From JAJEFO01 sp022819605 (GTDB lineage: Bacteria > Pseudomonadota > Alphaproteobacteria > Rhodobacterales > Rhodobacteraceae): DNA of 64,000 bases. The DNA lies in NCBI GenBank assembly GCA_965221545.1, contig OZ244901.1, positions 186,001-250,000 on the forward strand, written 5' to 3'. Within the stretch, counting starts at the first letter, position 1, and each line of letters opens with the position of its first letter. The notes below the pieces were generated by a model. The model did not search any database. It was not told the origin of the DNA and worked only from the letters and a program-made list of their open reading frames with translations. This document shows positions 43,504 through 51,649 of the stretch, one piece after another. The position numbers were made by a program, and so were the translations under genes.

Positions 43504-45162
43504 ATGAGCAAGTACCACAACAAGAGCGTTCTCCTGGAAATCCGCGACCTCAAGATCGACGGCTATGCAGACGAGACATGGGTGCCGATCATCAAGGGTG
43601 TCGACCTGACGCTCCGACGCGGCGAGGTGCTTGGCCTGATCGGCGAATCCGGTGCAGGGAAATCGACGATTGGGGCCGCGGCGATGGGCTATGCTCGCGA
43701 CGGAACGCGAATTTCCGAAGGGTCGATCGAATTCGACGGCATGGAATTGACCACAGCCACGTCGGCAGAAAAACGTGCGCTGCGAGGCTCGCGCATTGCC
43801 TATGTCGCGCAGTCGGCGGCTGCAAGCTTCAATCCGGCGCACAAGCTGATCGACCAGCACACCGAGGCTCCGCTGCATTACCGCATCAAGAAGCGCATGG
43901 AAGCTCAGGAAGACGCCATGGAGCTCTATGAGCGCCTGCGCCTTCCTAATCCGACCGAAATCGGCTTCCGCTATCCGCACCAGGTCTCGGGCGGACAATT
44001 GCAGCGGGCGATGACCGCCATGGCCATGTCCTGCCGACCCGACCTGATCATCTTTGATGAGCCGACGACTGCCCTTGACGTCACGACGCAAATCGAGGTT
44101 CTTGCCGCGATCCGCGACATCGTCGATCAGTTCGATACCGCCGCGATCTACATAACTCACGATCTAGCGGTAGTTGCGCAGATGGCCGACACCATAAAGG
44201 TTCTGCTGAAGGGCGAAGAAGTGGAGCACGCCTCGACCGAGAAAATGCTCGACGCACCTGAGGAGGATTACACAAAATCGCTTTGGGCCGTCCGCAGCTT
44301 CAAGCGCCCGCAGAAATCTCGCCCCGAGGACGACAGCAGGCCGGTGATTTCCGTTCAAGGCGTCGATGCGGCTTATACTGGCGGTGCCAAGGTGCTTGAT
44401 GACGTTTCCTTCGAAATCTATCCCGGCATGACCGTGGCTGTCGTGGGGGAGTCGGGTTCCGGAAAATCAACGGCTGCCCGCGTCATTACCGGCTTGCTGC
44501 CTCCGATGAGCGGTGAGGTTCTTTGTCGGGGCGAAGCCCTGCCGCCACGCTATCAGGATCGCACTCGGGACCAGCTTCGCCAGGCGCAGATGATCTATCA
44601 GATGGCGGACACGGCGCTGAATCCCAAGAGCCGCATCAGCGACATCATAGGCCGTCCTGCGCAGTTCTATTCCGGTCTCAAGGGACAGGGGCTGAAACAG
44701 CGGGTGGATGAGCTTCTGGACCTGATCGAGCTTGATCCGGCCAAGTTCTACAATCGCTTCCCGCCCGAACTTTCCGGCGGCCAGAAACAGCGCATCGGCA
44801 TCGCCCGGGCATTGGCTGCGGAACCGGAGTTCATCATCTGCGACGAGGTAACAAGTGCGCTCGACCAGCTGGTAGCTGAAGGGATCCTGAAGCTGCTCGA
44901 CCGCCTGCAGCAAGAGCTCGGTCTGGCTTACATGTTCATTACCCACGATCTGGCAACGGTTCGTTCAATTGCCGACGAGGTTGTGGTCATGCAAAATGGC
45001 AAGGTTGTTGAACAGGGCGCGAAGGAAGAGATGTTCACGCCTCCCCATCATCCATATACCGACCTCTTGCTGTCGTCGGTACCGGAGATGGATCCAAACT
45101 GGCTCACGACACTGCTCGAAGAGCGCGGCGTCGACAACATTGGCGAGGCGGCCAGCGTCTAG
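43504..45162 (+). CDS. Fused double ABC ATPase, DppD-DppF type (operon 1)
   Basis: 552 aa with two complete ABC domains, replacing the separate DppD and DppF. First half: GESGAGKST, YPHQVSGGQLQRAM, IIFDEPTTALDV, ITHDLAVV. Second half: GESGSGKST, LSGGQKQRIGIARALA, FIICDEVTSALDQ, ITHDLATV. The C-terminus ends soon after SSVPEMDPN and lacks the cysteine-rich oligopeptide-transport tail that its paralogue has. ATG at 43504 overlaps nothing and follows the permease by 1 nt. Confidence 0.92.
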   Translation: MSKYHNKSVLLEIRDLKIDGYADETWVPIIKGVDLTLRRGEVLGLIGESGAGKSTIGAAAMGYARDGTRISEGSIEFDGMELTTATSAEKRALRGSRIAYVAQSAAASFNPAHKLIDQHTEAPLHYRIKKRMEAQEDAMELYERLRLPNPTEIGFRYPHQVSGGQLQRAMTAMAMSCRPDLIIFDEPTTALDVTTQIEVLAAIRDIVDQFDTAAIYITHDLAVVAQMADTIKVLLKGEEVEHASTEKMLDAPEEDYTKSLWAVRSFKRPQKSRPEDDSRPVISVQGVDAAYTGGAKVLDDVSFEIYPGMTVAVVGESGSGKSTAARVITGLLPPMSGEVLCRGEALPPRYQDRTRDQLRQAQMIYQMADTALNPKSRISDIIGRPAQFYSGLKGQGLKQRVDELLDLIELDPAKFYNRFPPELSGGQKQRIGIARALAAEPEFIICDEVTSALDQLVAEGILKLLDRLQQELGLAYMFITHDLATVRSIADEVVVMQNGKVVEQGAKEEMFTPPHHPYTDLLLSSVPEMDPNWLTTLLEERGVDNIGEAASV

Positions 45163-45514
45163 CGCGACTGATCATCGCCGTCATGGTGTCTTGATGGCAA
45201 TCCACTGCACTATTGGCTGCACTCTGAGAATCCGCCAAATTGTCGGAGAATTTCAGCCATGGCACAAACATCCCTTCCAAATTAATTGTACCTGACCAAA
45301 ATATCCGCAAACCCTGTCAATGACTTAAGGCGGTGTTCGATTCAGGTTGCACGCGAGCTGATCAGTGCTGCGTGTGCCCTCTACAAGTGCCGTAATGGGG
45401 CGAATGGCCGACTCGACAATTGCCGTTTCCTCATGCTAATTTCCGAAGTGAGATCAATCGATGGGGCAGATCGCTGAGCGGTCTGCCGATTGGCAACCTA
45501 GGGAGGATAAGCAC
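45163..45514 (+). other. Intergenic stretch before operon 2
   Basis: About 350 bp, AT-richer than its surroundings (for example CCAAATTAATTGTACC near 45278), likely holding the promoter of operon 2. GGGAGG at 45501-45506 serves the next gene. No gene, terminator with U-run, or repeat recognised. Confidence 0.5.
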
Positions 45515-47095
45515 ATGAAAGATATTAGATATCTGCAACAAATGGTCCGGGACGGGAAGATGCATCGTCGGGATTTCTTGACGGCGATGGGTGCCTTGGG
45601 AGTCTCCGCAGCGGCAGCGAACTCATTCCTGATGTCGTCTGGCGCGCTTGCGGCAACGCCGAAGAAGGGCGGCACGGTCGTCATGGCCAGCAACCTTCAC
45701 GGTCCTGACGACCAGATGGACCCGATCGTCTTTACTTCCAACATCGACTACACGCGTGGCCGCGCAACCTACAACAACCTGATCCAGATTCTTGACGGGA
45801 TGCAGATTCATCCGGAACTCGCCGAAGAGTGGAGTGCCAACAAGGATGCCACTGAATTCACCTTCAAGATCCGCAAGGGTGTTGAGTTCCATGACGGTTC
45901 CCCACTTACCGCAGATGATGTGGTTTGGAGCATGAACCGCCATGTGGGACCCGACACGGTATCAACCGCAAAGGCATTGTTTGCAAGTGTTGCCGAGTGG
46001 CACAAGATCGACAGCCATACGGTCAAGGCAGAATTGTCCTCGCCAGACTCGGACCTTCCGGTCAAGCTCGGCGAAAAACAGGCCAAGATCGTCAAGATGG
46101 ACACCGAAGATTTCCGGCAGGGCAACGGCACGGGACCGTATCTGCTCGAATCATTCGAGGCCGGCGTACGGTCAACGCACGTTCGCAATCCGAACTACTG
46201 GCGCGAAGGCGGGAATTTCGATGCAATCGAAATCACTGCCATTACCGATCCGGTCGCACGGGTCAATGCGCTGGTTGCGGGCGATGTCCAGCTCATCAAC
46301 CAAGTGGACGCGCGCAGCATCGATCTCGTAGAGCAGACGGACGGGGTCAGGATCATCTCCACTCCTTCTGGGCTATATGGTGGCGTATGCGTGCTCCGCA
46401 ACACGGCGCCCGGCGACAATCTCGATTTCGTGATGGGCATGCGGTACATTCAGGATCGGGAACGCATCGTGCGTTCCATTCTCAAGGGCCATGGGCAGGT
46501 TGGAAACGATCACCCGATATCTCCGGCTTATGGTGCCGACCATTGTCATGAGCTTGAACAAAGGACGTTCGACCCCGACAAGGCCAAGTTCCATCTTGAC
46601 CGCGCGGGCATTACGTCAGCCGAACTCTTCGTGGCGCCTGTCGTAACCGGAATCTCGGAAGCGTGCCTTCTTATGCAGGCGAACCTGAAGAAGATCGGTT
46701 TCGACCTAGCGATCAAGCAGGTTCCGACCGACGGCTATTGGGGCGCTGTGTGGATGAAGGAGCCGATGAACGTCGTGACATGGAACATGCGGCCGACGGC
46801 AAATGCCATGCTCGGGATCCAATTCTCGCCGACGTCCACTTGGAACGACACGTTCTGGACCAATGATCGGATGGGTGAACTGCTGCAGATGCAGTTGGGG
46901 GAAACCGACCCCGCGAACAGGCACGCCATGCTCTGCGAGATGCAGGAGCTTGTTCATAATGATGCTGGAATGGTGATCCCTTACCATGTGAACGTGCTTG
47001 ATGGCGTGGACGACAGAATCCAGGGAATTCCGAACGTGCCGCTCGGCTCGATCGGGGCATGCGAATGGGTAGAATTCGCCTGGCTGGACGCGTGA
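45515..47095 (+). CDS. Peptide/nickel-type ABC transporter substrate-binding protein (operon 2)
   Basis: 526 aa, family 5 solute-binding protein, paralogous to the first. Signal KMHRRDFLTAMGALGVSAAAANSFLMSSGALAA is twin-arginine-like. Hallmarks: IHPELAEEWSANKDATEFTFKIRKGVEFHDGSPLTADDVVWSM, GTGPYLLESF and FDPDKAKFHLDRAG. GGGAGGAT precedes the ATG at 45515. Shares unusual motifs with the binding protein of operon 1 (DDVVWSMNRH...DTVSTAKALF against ADVIASMNHH...STSAAKALL), so the two operons are likely duplicates. Confidence 0.86.
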   Translation: MKDIRYLQQMVRDGKMHRRDFLTAMGALGVSAAAANSFLMSSGALAATPKKGGTVVMASNLHGPDDQMDPIVFTSNIDYTRGRATYNNLIQILDGMQIHPELAEEWSANKDATEFTFKIRKGVEFHDGSPLTADDVVWSMNRHVGPDTVSTAKALFASVAEWHKIDSHTVKAELSSPDSDLPVKLGEKQAKIVKMDTEDFRQGNGTGPYLLESFEAGVRSTHVRNPNYWREGGNFDAIEITAITDPVARVNALVAGDVQLINQVDARSIDLVEQTDGVRIISTPSGLYGGVCVLRNTAPGDNLDFVMGMRYIQDRERIVRSILKGHGQVGNDHPISPAYGADHCHELEQRTFDPDKAKFHLDRAGITSAELFVAPVVTGISEACLLMQANLKKIGFDLAIKQVPTDGYWGAVWMKEPMNVVTWNMRPTANAMLGIQFSPTSTWNDTFWTNDRMGELLQMQLGETDPANRHAMLCEMQELVHNDAGMVIPYHVNVLDGVDDRIQGIPNVPLGSIGACEWVEFAWLDA

Positions 47096-47116
47096 GTTCA
47101 ATCGATGACCCGTATC

Positions 47117-47146
47117 TCGCCTGCGCGCCAATTGGTGCGCAGGCGA
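47117..47146 (+). promoter_or_regulatory. 15-bp near-perfect hairpin after the binding-protein gene (operon 2)
   Basis: The 30 nt from 47117 to 47146 fold back as one long stem (TCGCCTGCGC at the base with GCGCAGGCGA, continuing through a G-T pair into CCAA/TTGG). It lies 21 nt after the stop and has no U-run, mirroring the hairpin at the same place in operon 1. Confidence 0.7.
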
Positions 47147-47210
47147 ATCTGACCGGCCCCACATGGCTTCCTGCGAAATTGCGCATTGCGCCCGGACGGA
47201 TTGAGTCCGC

Positions 47211-48179
47211 ATGTTAATGGATGCGGTCTTGCGCCGGACGGCTGTTGGCGTGCTGACATTGTTTCTGGTTTCGGTCCTGATTTTCATCGGCACCAGCGTG
47301 CTTCCGGGCGATGTTGCAAACATCATCCTCGGCCAGATGGCCACGCCGGAATCACTGGCAGTGATCCGCGAAAAGTTGGGCCTCGATGAGCCCGCCTATA
47401 TCAGGTATTTCATCTGGCTCGGGAACCTGTTGACCGGCGACCTCGGCATTTCGAAAGCGGGCGCAGGATTCGGCACGATCGGAACGCCGATTTCAGAGAT
47501 GATCGCGCCGCGCTTCACCAACACGTTGCGCCTTTCGGCCGCGGTTGCGATCATTGCCATTCCTCTGTCCCTGACCTTGGGATTGCTGGCGGCAATGTAC
47601 CCGGGTTCGCGGCTTGATCGAACGATCACGTTCATGACGCTCGGCCTCATTTCGGTTCCGGAGTTTCTAGTAGCCACCTTCCTGGTGCTCGTCGTGGCGG
47701 TGCATCTGGACCTGCTGCCGGCGACGGCCTACATCAGCGGCAAGGAAACTGGCATGAAACTCGTTAAGGCGTTGGCGATGCCGACCCTGACTCTCGTCAT
47801 CGTGGCGTCGTCACAGATCATGCGGATGACGAGAGCAACCGTCCTCAATGTCATGAGTTCACCGTATATCGAAATGGCGATCCTGAAGGGCGTTCCGCGA
47901 AAGCGGATAATTCTGAGGCACGCGCTGTTCAACGCGGTAGGGCCGATCGTCAACGTCATCGCACTGAACCTGGCCTACCTGGTCAGCGGGGTTGTTATCG
48001 TCGAGACGATCTTTGCCTATCCTGGTCTTGCAAAATTGATGGTCGAGGCCGTCCAGACCCGTGACCTGCCGCTCGTGCAGGCCTGTGCAATGATCTTTTG
48101 CGCCACATACATCAGCTTGATCTTCATCGCCGACATGGCATCGATCCTGTCAAATCCCAGGCTCCGGCATCCCAAGTGA
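47211..48179 (+). CDS. ABC transporter permease, DppB type (operon 2)
   Basis: 322 aa. VLTLFLVSVLIFIGTSVLPGDVANIILGQMATPESLAVIREKLGLDEPAYIRYFIWLGNLLTGDLG at the start is DppB-like and closely similar to the operon 1 counterpart (shared LPGDxAxxxLGQMATxE). EAA loop SSPYIEMAILKGVPRKRIILRHALFNA. Ends LSNPRLRHPK, as LTNPRLRHPK in the paralogue. Confidence 0.9.
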   Translation: MLMDAVLRRTAVGVLTLFLVSVLIFIGTSVLPGDVANIILGQMATPESLAVIREKLGLDEPAYIRYFIWLGNLLTGDLGISKAGAGFGTIGTPISEMIAPRFTNTLRLSAAVAIIAIPLSLTLGLLAAMYPGSRLDRTITFMTLGLISVPEFLVATFLVLVVAVHLDLLPATAYISGKETGMKLVKALAMPTLTLVIVASSQIMRMTRATVLNVMSSPYIEMAILKGVPRKRIILRHALFNAVGPIVNVIALNLAYLVSGVVIVETIFAYPGLAKLMVEAVQTRDLPLVQACAMIFCATYISLIFIADMASILSNPRLRHPK

Positions 48180-48188
48180 GAAGAGCGC

Positions 48189-49124
48189 GTGACGAACGAA
48201 CCTAATCAGACATCCGAAGAGATGTCATTCGATGAACTGCCCGACGCGCCGCCACGCCGTCGAATCCGTTATTCCTGGGCGGGCAAGTTTGGAATGGCTG
48301 TCGTCATCTTCTGGGCGATCATCGTTGTCATGGGACCGTGGCTTGCGCCCTACCACGAGGCGGATTTCCTGGATGAGGCGCTGTTCGTTGTTCCCGGAAG
48401 TGACAACCCGTATCCGGCCACAGACTTCCAGCCGCCGAGCAAAGTTGCCTATCTCGGAACCGACTATCTTGGTCGCGACATCCTGTCGAGGATCCTCTAC
48501 GGTGCCAGGACAACGATTGGGATATCCCTGCTTTCCACCTTGCTGGCGTACCTGGTCGGCGTCACCCTCGGCATAGCGGCGGCAGTTGGCGGGACCGTAC
48601 TCGACAGCGCGCTCAGCCGGGTCAATGACGCGATCCTGTCAATGCCCACGATCATGCTCGGACTCGTCGTCATTTCCGCGATAGGAAATACAATTCCCAT
48701 CTTGATCGTGCTGACCGGCCTGATTTACGCATCAAGCGTATTCCGGATAGCGCGCGCTTTCGGCCTCGACATCATGGTCAGTGATTTCGTCGAAGCGGCG
48801 CGCGTTCGCGGCGAGGGTCTTTGGTGGATCATCAGCCGGGAAGTGCTGCCCAACATGATCATGCCGATGGCAACGGATTTCGGACTGCGGTTCGTCTATA
48901 TCATCCTCTTCATTTCCAGCCTGAGTTTTCTTGGCCTTGGCGTGCAGCCTCCGCAGTCTGACTGGGGTAGCATGGTGCGCGAAAACCTTGCAGGACTTCC
49001 CTACGGTGCAATCGCACCCCTTGTCCCGGCCTTGGCCATCGCAACGCTCACAATCGCGATCAACATGATCGTCGACGATGTTTCGGCTCATTCCGGCGGC
49101 AAGCTTGCGAAGAGAATGATCTGA
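48189..49124 (+). CDS. ABC transporter permease, DppC type (operon 2)
   Basis: 311 aa, GTG start at 48189. Core motifs YLGTDYLGRDILSRILYGARTTIGISLLSTLL, EAA loop MVSDFVEAARVRGEGLWWIISREVLPN and LSFLGLGVQPPQSDWGSMVREN. One N-terminal transmembrane segment precedes the core, the normal DppC layout, unlike the extended paralogue in operon 1. Its stop overlaps the ATPase start (TGATG). Confidence 0.9.
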   Translation: MTNEPNQTSEEMSFDELPDAPPRRRIRYSWAGKFGMAVVIFWAIIVVMGPWLAPYHEADFLDEALFVVPGSDNPYPATDFQPPSKVAYLGTDYLGRDILSRILYGARTTIGISLLSTLLAYLVGVTLGIAAAVGGTVLDSALSRVNDAILSMPTIMLGLVVISAIGNTIPILIVLTGLIYASSVFRIARAFGLDIMVSDFVEAARVRGEGLWWIISREVLPNMIMPMATDFGLRFVYIILFISSLSFLGLGVQPPQSDWGSMVRENLAGLPYGAIAPLVPALAIATLTIAINMIVDDVSAHSGGKLAKRMI

Positions 49125-50941
49125 TGTCACCACTTCTTGAAGTCGACGATCTCAGGATTCATGCACTGACAGACGAGGGGGCGCAGGTTCCCATCGTCAA
49201 GGGAGTGAGCTTTTCCCTGAACCGGGGTGAAGTGGTAGCGCTGATCGGGGAGTCAGGTTCCGGGAAAACAACGATCGCCTTGTCGGCACTTGGCTATACC
49301 AAGCCGGGCCTCGAGTTTGGCGGCGGAGAAGTCCGCCTGGACGGCAGGGATATCGTCTCCATGGGGGCGGAGGAAAAGCGGGCACTGCGGGGCCAGCAAG
49401 TCGCCTATCTCGCCCAAAGCGCTGCGGCGTCATTCAACCCTGCACTCACGATCGGCGAACAGGTGACAGAGTCGACCGTGATGAGGGGGTTGATGGATCA
49501 GGAAGCCGCCAACCAGCGCGCCATGGAGCTGTATCGCGCCCTTGAACTGCCGGACCCCGAGTTGCTCGGCCGGCGCTATCCGCACCAGGTCTCGGGCGGT
49601 CAGTTGCAACGACTCATGGCGGCGATGGCGCTTTGTGGAAAGCCGGATCTCCTGGTGCTCGACGAGCCGACGACGGCACTTGACGTCACCACCCAGATCG
49701 AGGTGCTCAAGGCATTCAAGTCCGTCATTCAGCAGGAAGGGTCTGCGGCGCTCTACGTAACCCACGACCTGTCCGTTGTCGCGCAGATCGCCGACTACAT
49801 CGTCGTTCTGTATTCCGGTGAAATCCAGGAATACGGGCCTGTCGACGAGATTCTGAACCGGCCGACGCATGCCTACACGCAAAGATTGATGGCGGCCGTT
49901 CGACCACCTCCGGCGGCGGGGCAGGGTGATGAGGGAACAGGCGAGCACCGGAGGGACGTGCCGGCAATCGAGGTCAGGAACCTGACGGCCGGTTACGGTG
50001 GCAAAGGCGGTTCAAAAGCGATCAAGGTCTTGCAAGACATCAACGTCACGATTGAGCGCGGCCATTCCGTTGGTGTGATCGGGGAGTCTGGATGCGGAAA
50101 GTCCACGCTGGCCCGAGTGATTTCCGGTTTGCTGCCGGCAATGGAAGGCCAGGTCTTGCTCGATGGCGAACCGCTTGCTCCGGGCCTCCGAAAGCGGAAC
50201 CGCGAGGAACTGCAGAAGATCCAGTTCGTGTTCCAGATGGCGGATACGGCCCTGAATCCGAAGCATCGGATCGACAGCATTTTGGGCCGCCCGCTGGAGT
50301 TCTATCTTTCCCCAGGACGCCGCGAGAAAGCGAGGCGAGTCGCCGACCTTCTTCAAATGGTCGAGTTGCCGACAGACTTCTCCGTGCGTTATCCGGAGGA
50401 GCTTTCGGGAGGGCAGAAGCAACGCGTAAACCTTGCGCGTGCATTGTCCGCATCACCGGAAGTCCTGCTTTGCGACGAGGTAATTTCCGCGCTCGATTCG
50501 ATTGTCGGAGCAAACGTGATCGAATTGCTGAAACGCCTTCGCAAGCGAACCGGCGTGACGTTTGTCTTCATCAGCCATGATCTTTCCACGGTGGCTTCAT
50601 TCGCGGACGACATTGTCGTGCTCTATGCCGGACGGGTGGTCGAGCAGGGCCCTACAGACCATGTTCTGTCACCACCCTACCATCCGTACACCCGCCTGTT
50701 GATCTCGTCGGTTCCCGAACTTCGAGTGGGTTGGCTGGAAGAAACCATGGAAACGAGGGAAGCGAAGGCTGGCATTGACCGCGTGGTCGAGCTGACCGAG
50801 GTTGGCTGTCCTTTTTTTTCCCGATGTCCACTGGCGATACCGGGCACCTGCGACAACGTTACCCCGCCGATCCGGGATCTAGGTTCCAGACACAAGATCG
50901 AGTGTCACAGGTCCTTGGAAGAGTTTCGCGGCGAAGCATGA
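49124..50941 (+). CDS. Fused double ABC ATPase, DppD-DppF type (operon 2)
   Basis: 605 aa, two ABC domains: GESGSGKTT / VSGGQLQRLMAAMAL / LVLDEPTTALDV and GESGCGKST / LSGGQKQRVNLARAL / VLLCDEVISALDS. The C-terminus keeps a cysteine-rich oligopeptide-transporter tail (GCPFFSRCPLAIPGTC...HKIECHRS) absent from the operon 1 protein. Last gene of operon 2. Confidence 0.92.
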   Translation: MSPLLEVDDLRIHALTDEGAQVPIVKGVSFSLNRGEVVALIGESGSGKTTIALSALGYTKPGLEFGGGEVRLDGRDIVSMGAEEKRALRGQQVAYLAQSAAASFNPALTIGEQVTESTVMRGLMDQEAANQRAMELYRALELPDPELLGRRYPHQVSGGQLQRLMAAMALCGKPDLLVLDEPTTALDVTTQIEVLKAFKSVIQQEGSAALYVTHDLSVVAQIADYIVVLYSGEIQEYGPVDEILNRPTHAYTQRLMAAVRPPPAAGQGDEGTGEHRRDVPAIEVRNLTAGYGGKGGSKAIKVLQDINVTIERGHSVGVIGESGCGKSTLARVISGLLPAMEGQVLLDGEPLAPGLRKRNREELQKIQFVFQMADTALNPKHRIDSILGRPLEFYLSPGRREKARRVADLLQMVELPTDFSVRYPEELSGGQKQRVNLARALSASPEVLLCDEVISALDSIVGANVIELLKRLRKRTGVTFVFISHDLSTVASFADDIVVLYAGRVVEQGPTDHVLSPPYHPYTRLLISSVPELRVGWLEETMETREAKAGIDRVVELTEVGCPFFSRCPLAIPGTCDNVTPPIRDLGSRHKIECHRSLEEFRGEA

Positions 50942-51013
50942 CAGGGCGGCGCCTGCGGTAGATGGCTTGCAGAATCTGGACAGTCGCAGTCAAAGCCGGA
51001 AACCACAGTCCGG

Positions 51014-51420
51014 TCAGCGTGTGTCAAGGGTCTGGGTCGGCCTAGGTGGCCGCAGGAACCGAAGAATCTGATCTGTAGTCTCGTCGGAGGTGGCTCGCGT
51101 CGAGTCGATGCGCAGGTCCGGTTCTTCCGGCGGCACGCAAGGTGAATTCTATGCCCGTGACGTTCACCGGCTTCCCGCGGCGGGCTTCGGCGCAATGGCA
51201 TCTTGGGTCACGCGTCTCGCAGACCTCGGCGGGCGCGTCCAGAAGGACATCCACGAATTTTTCCACCTCCACCAACTCCCGCGCCGTCCGCACAACCTGG
51301 TCGATGGCCGACGAAACCCCGGTGCTGATCCGCGCAGGCGAACGAAGGAGGGCTCACAAGAAGTTTCAGCGCAATTTGGTGCCGGTCGCCGCCGTAACGG
51401 GAGACTCAGCGGTTGAAGAC
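51014..51420 (-). pseudogene. cysC: cysC (adenylylsulfate kinase) pseudogene
   Basis: The minus strand keeps the C-terminal half of an APS kinase in two frames. First: ARELVEVEKFVDVLLDAPAE, then VCETRDPRCHCAEARRGKPVNVTGIEF, matching the family's EFIEVFVDTPLEVCE.RDPKGLY.KAR.GEI..FTGI. After a shift: EPDLRIDSTRATSDETTDQILRFL and a stop at 51014-51016. The P-loop GLSGSGKST and the DGDN region are unrecognisable upstream, and the GLYK substrate motif is altered to RCHC. A dead copy of a sulfate-activation gene; it could derive from cysC or the kinase half of a cysNC fusion. Confidence 0.72.
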
Positions 51421-51570
51421 GTGCCATGGAAGATGTCCCGTGATCTGGGCGAAGACCAGGCTGCCGGAGTGCATCGCGTTCTTCTCCTTGAAGGTGCGGT
51501 GCAGGGTGGATGAGTGGAGACAGGCCGTGCAAATTCAAGTCGGCAACGTCGGAAGAGTCAGATTATTGTA

Positions 51571-51599
51571 TTTACATCAGAAACTTATGGAATGATAAT
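51571..51599 (+). promoter_or_regulatory. Sigma-70-like promoter before the solitary binding protein
   Basis: TTTACA (51571-51576) and GATAAT (51594-51599) with a 17-bp spacer, about 50 bp before the ATG at 51650. One mismatch in each box against TTGACA/TATAAT. It supports independent transcription of the third binding-protein gene. Confidence 0.5.
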
Positions 51600-51649
51600 T
51601 CGACTTTCTTGGGACAGCAGTGACCTGGCGAGGTTGGAGAACCGACAAC

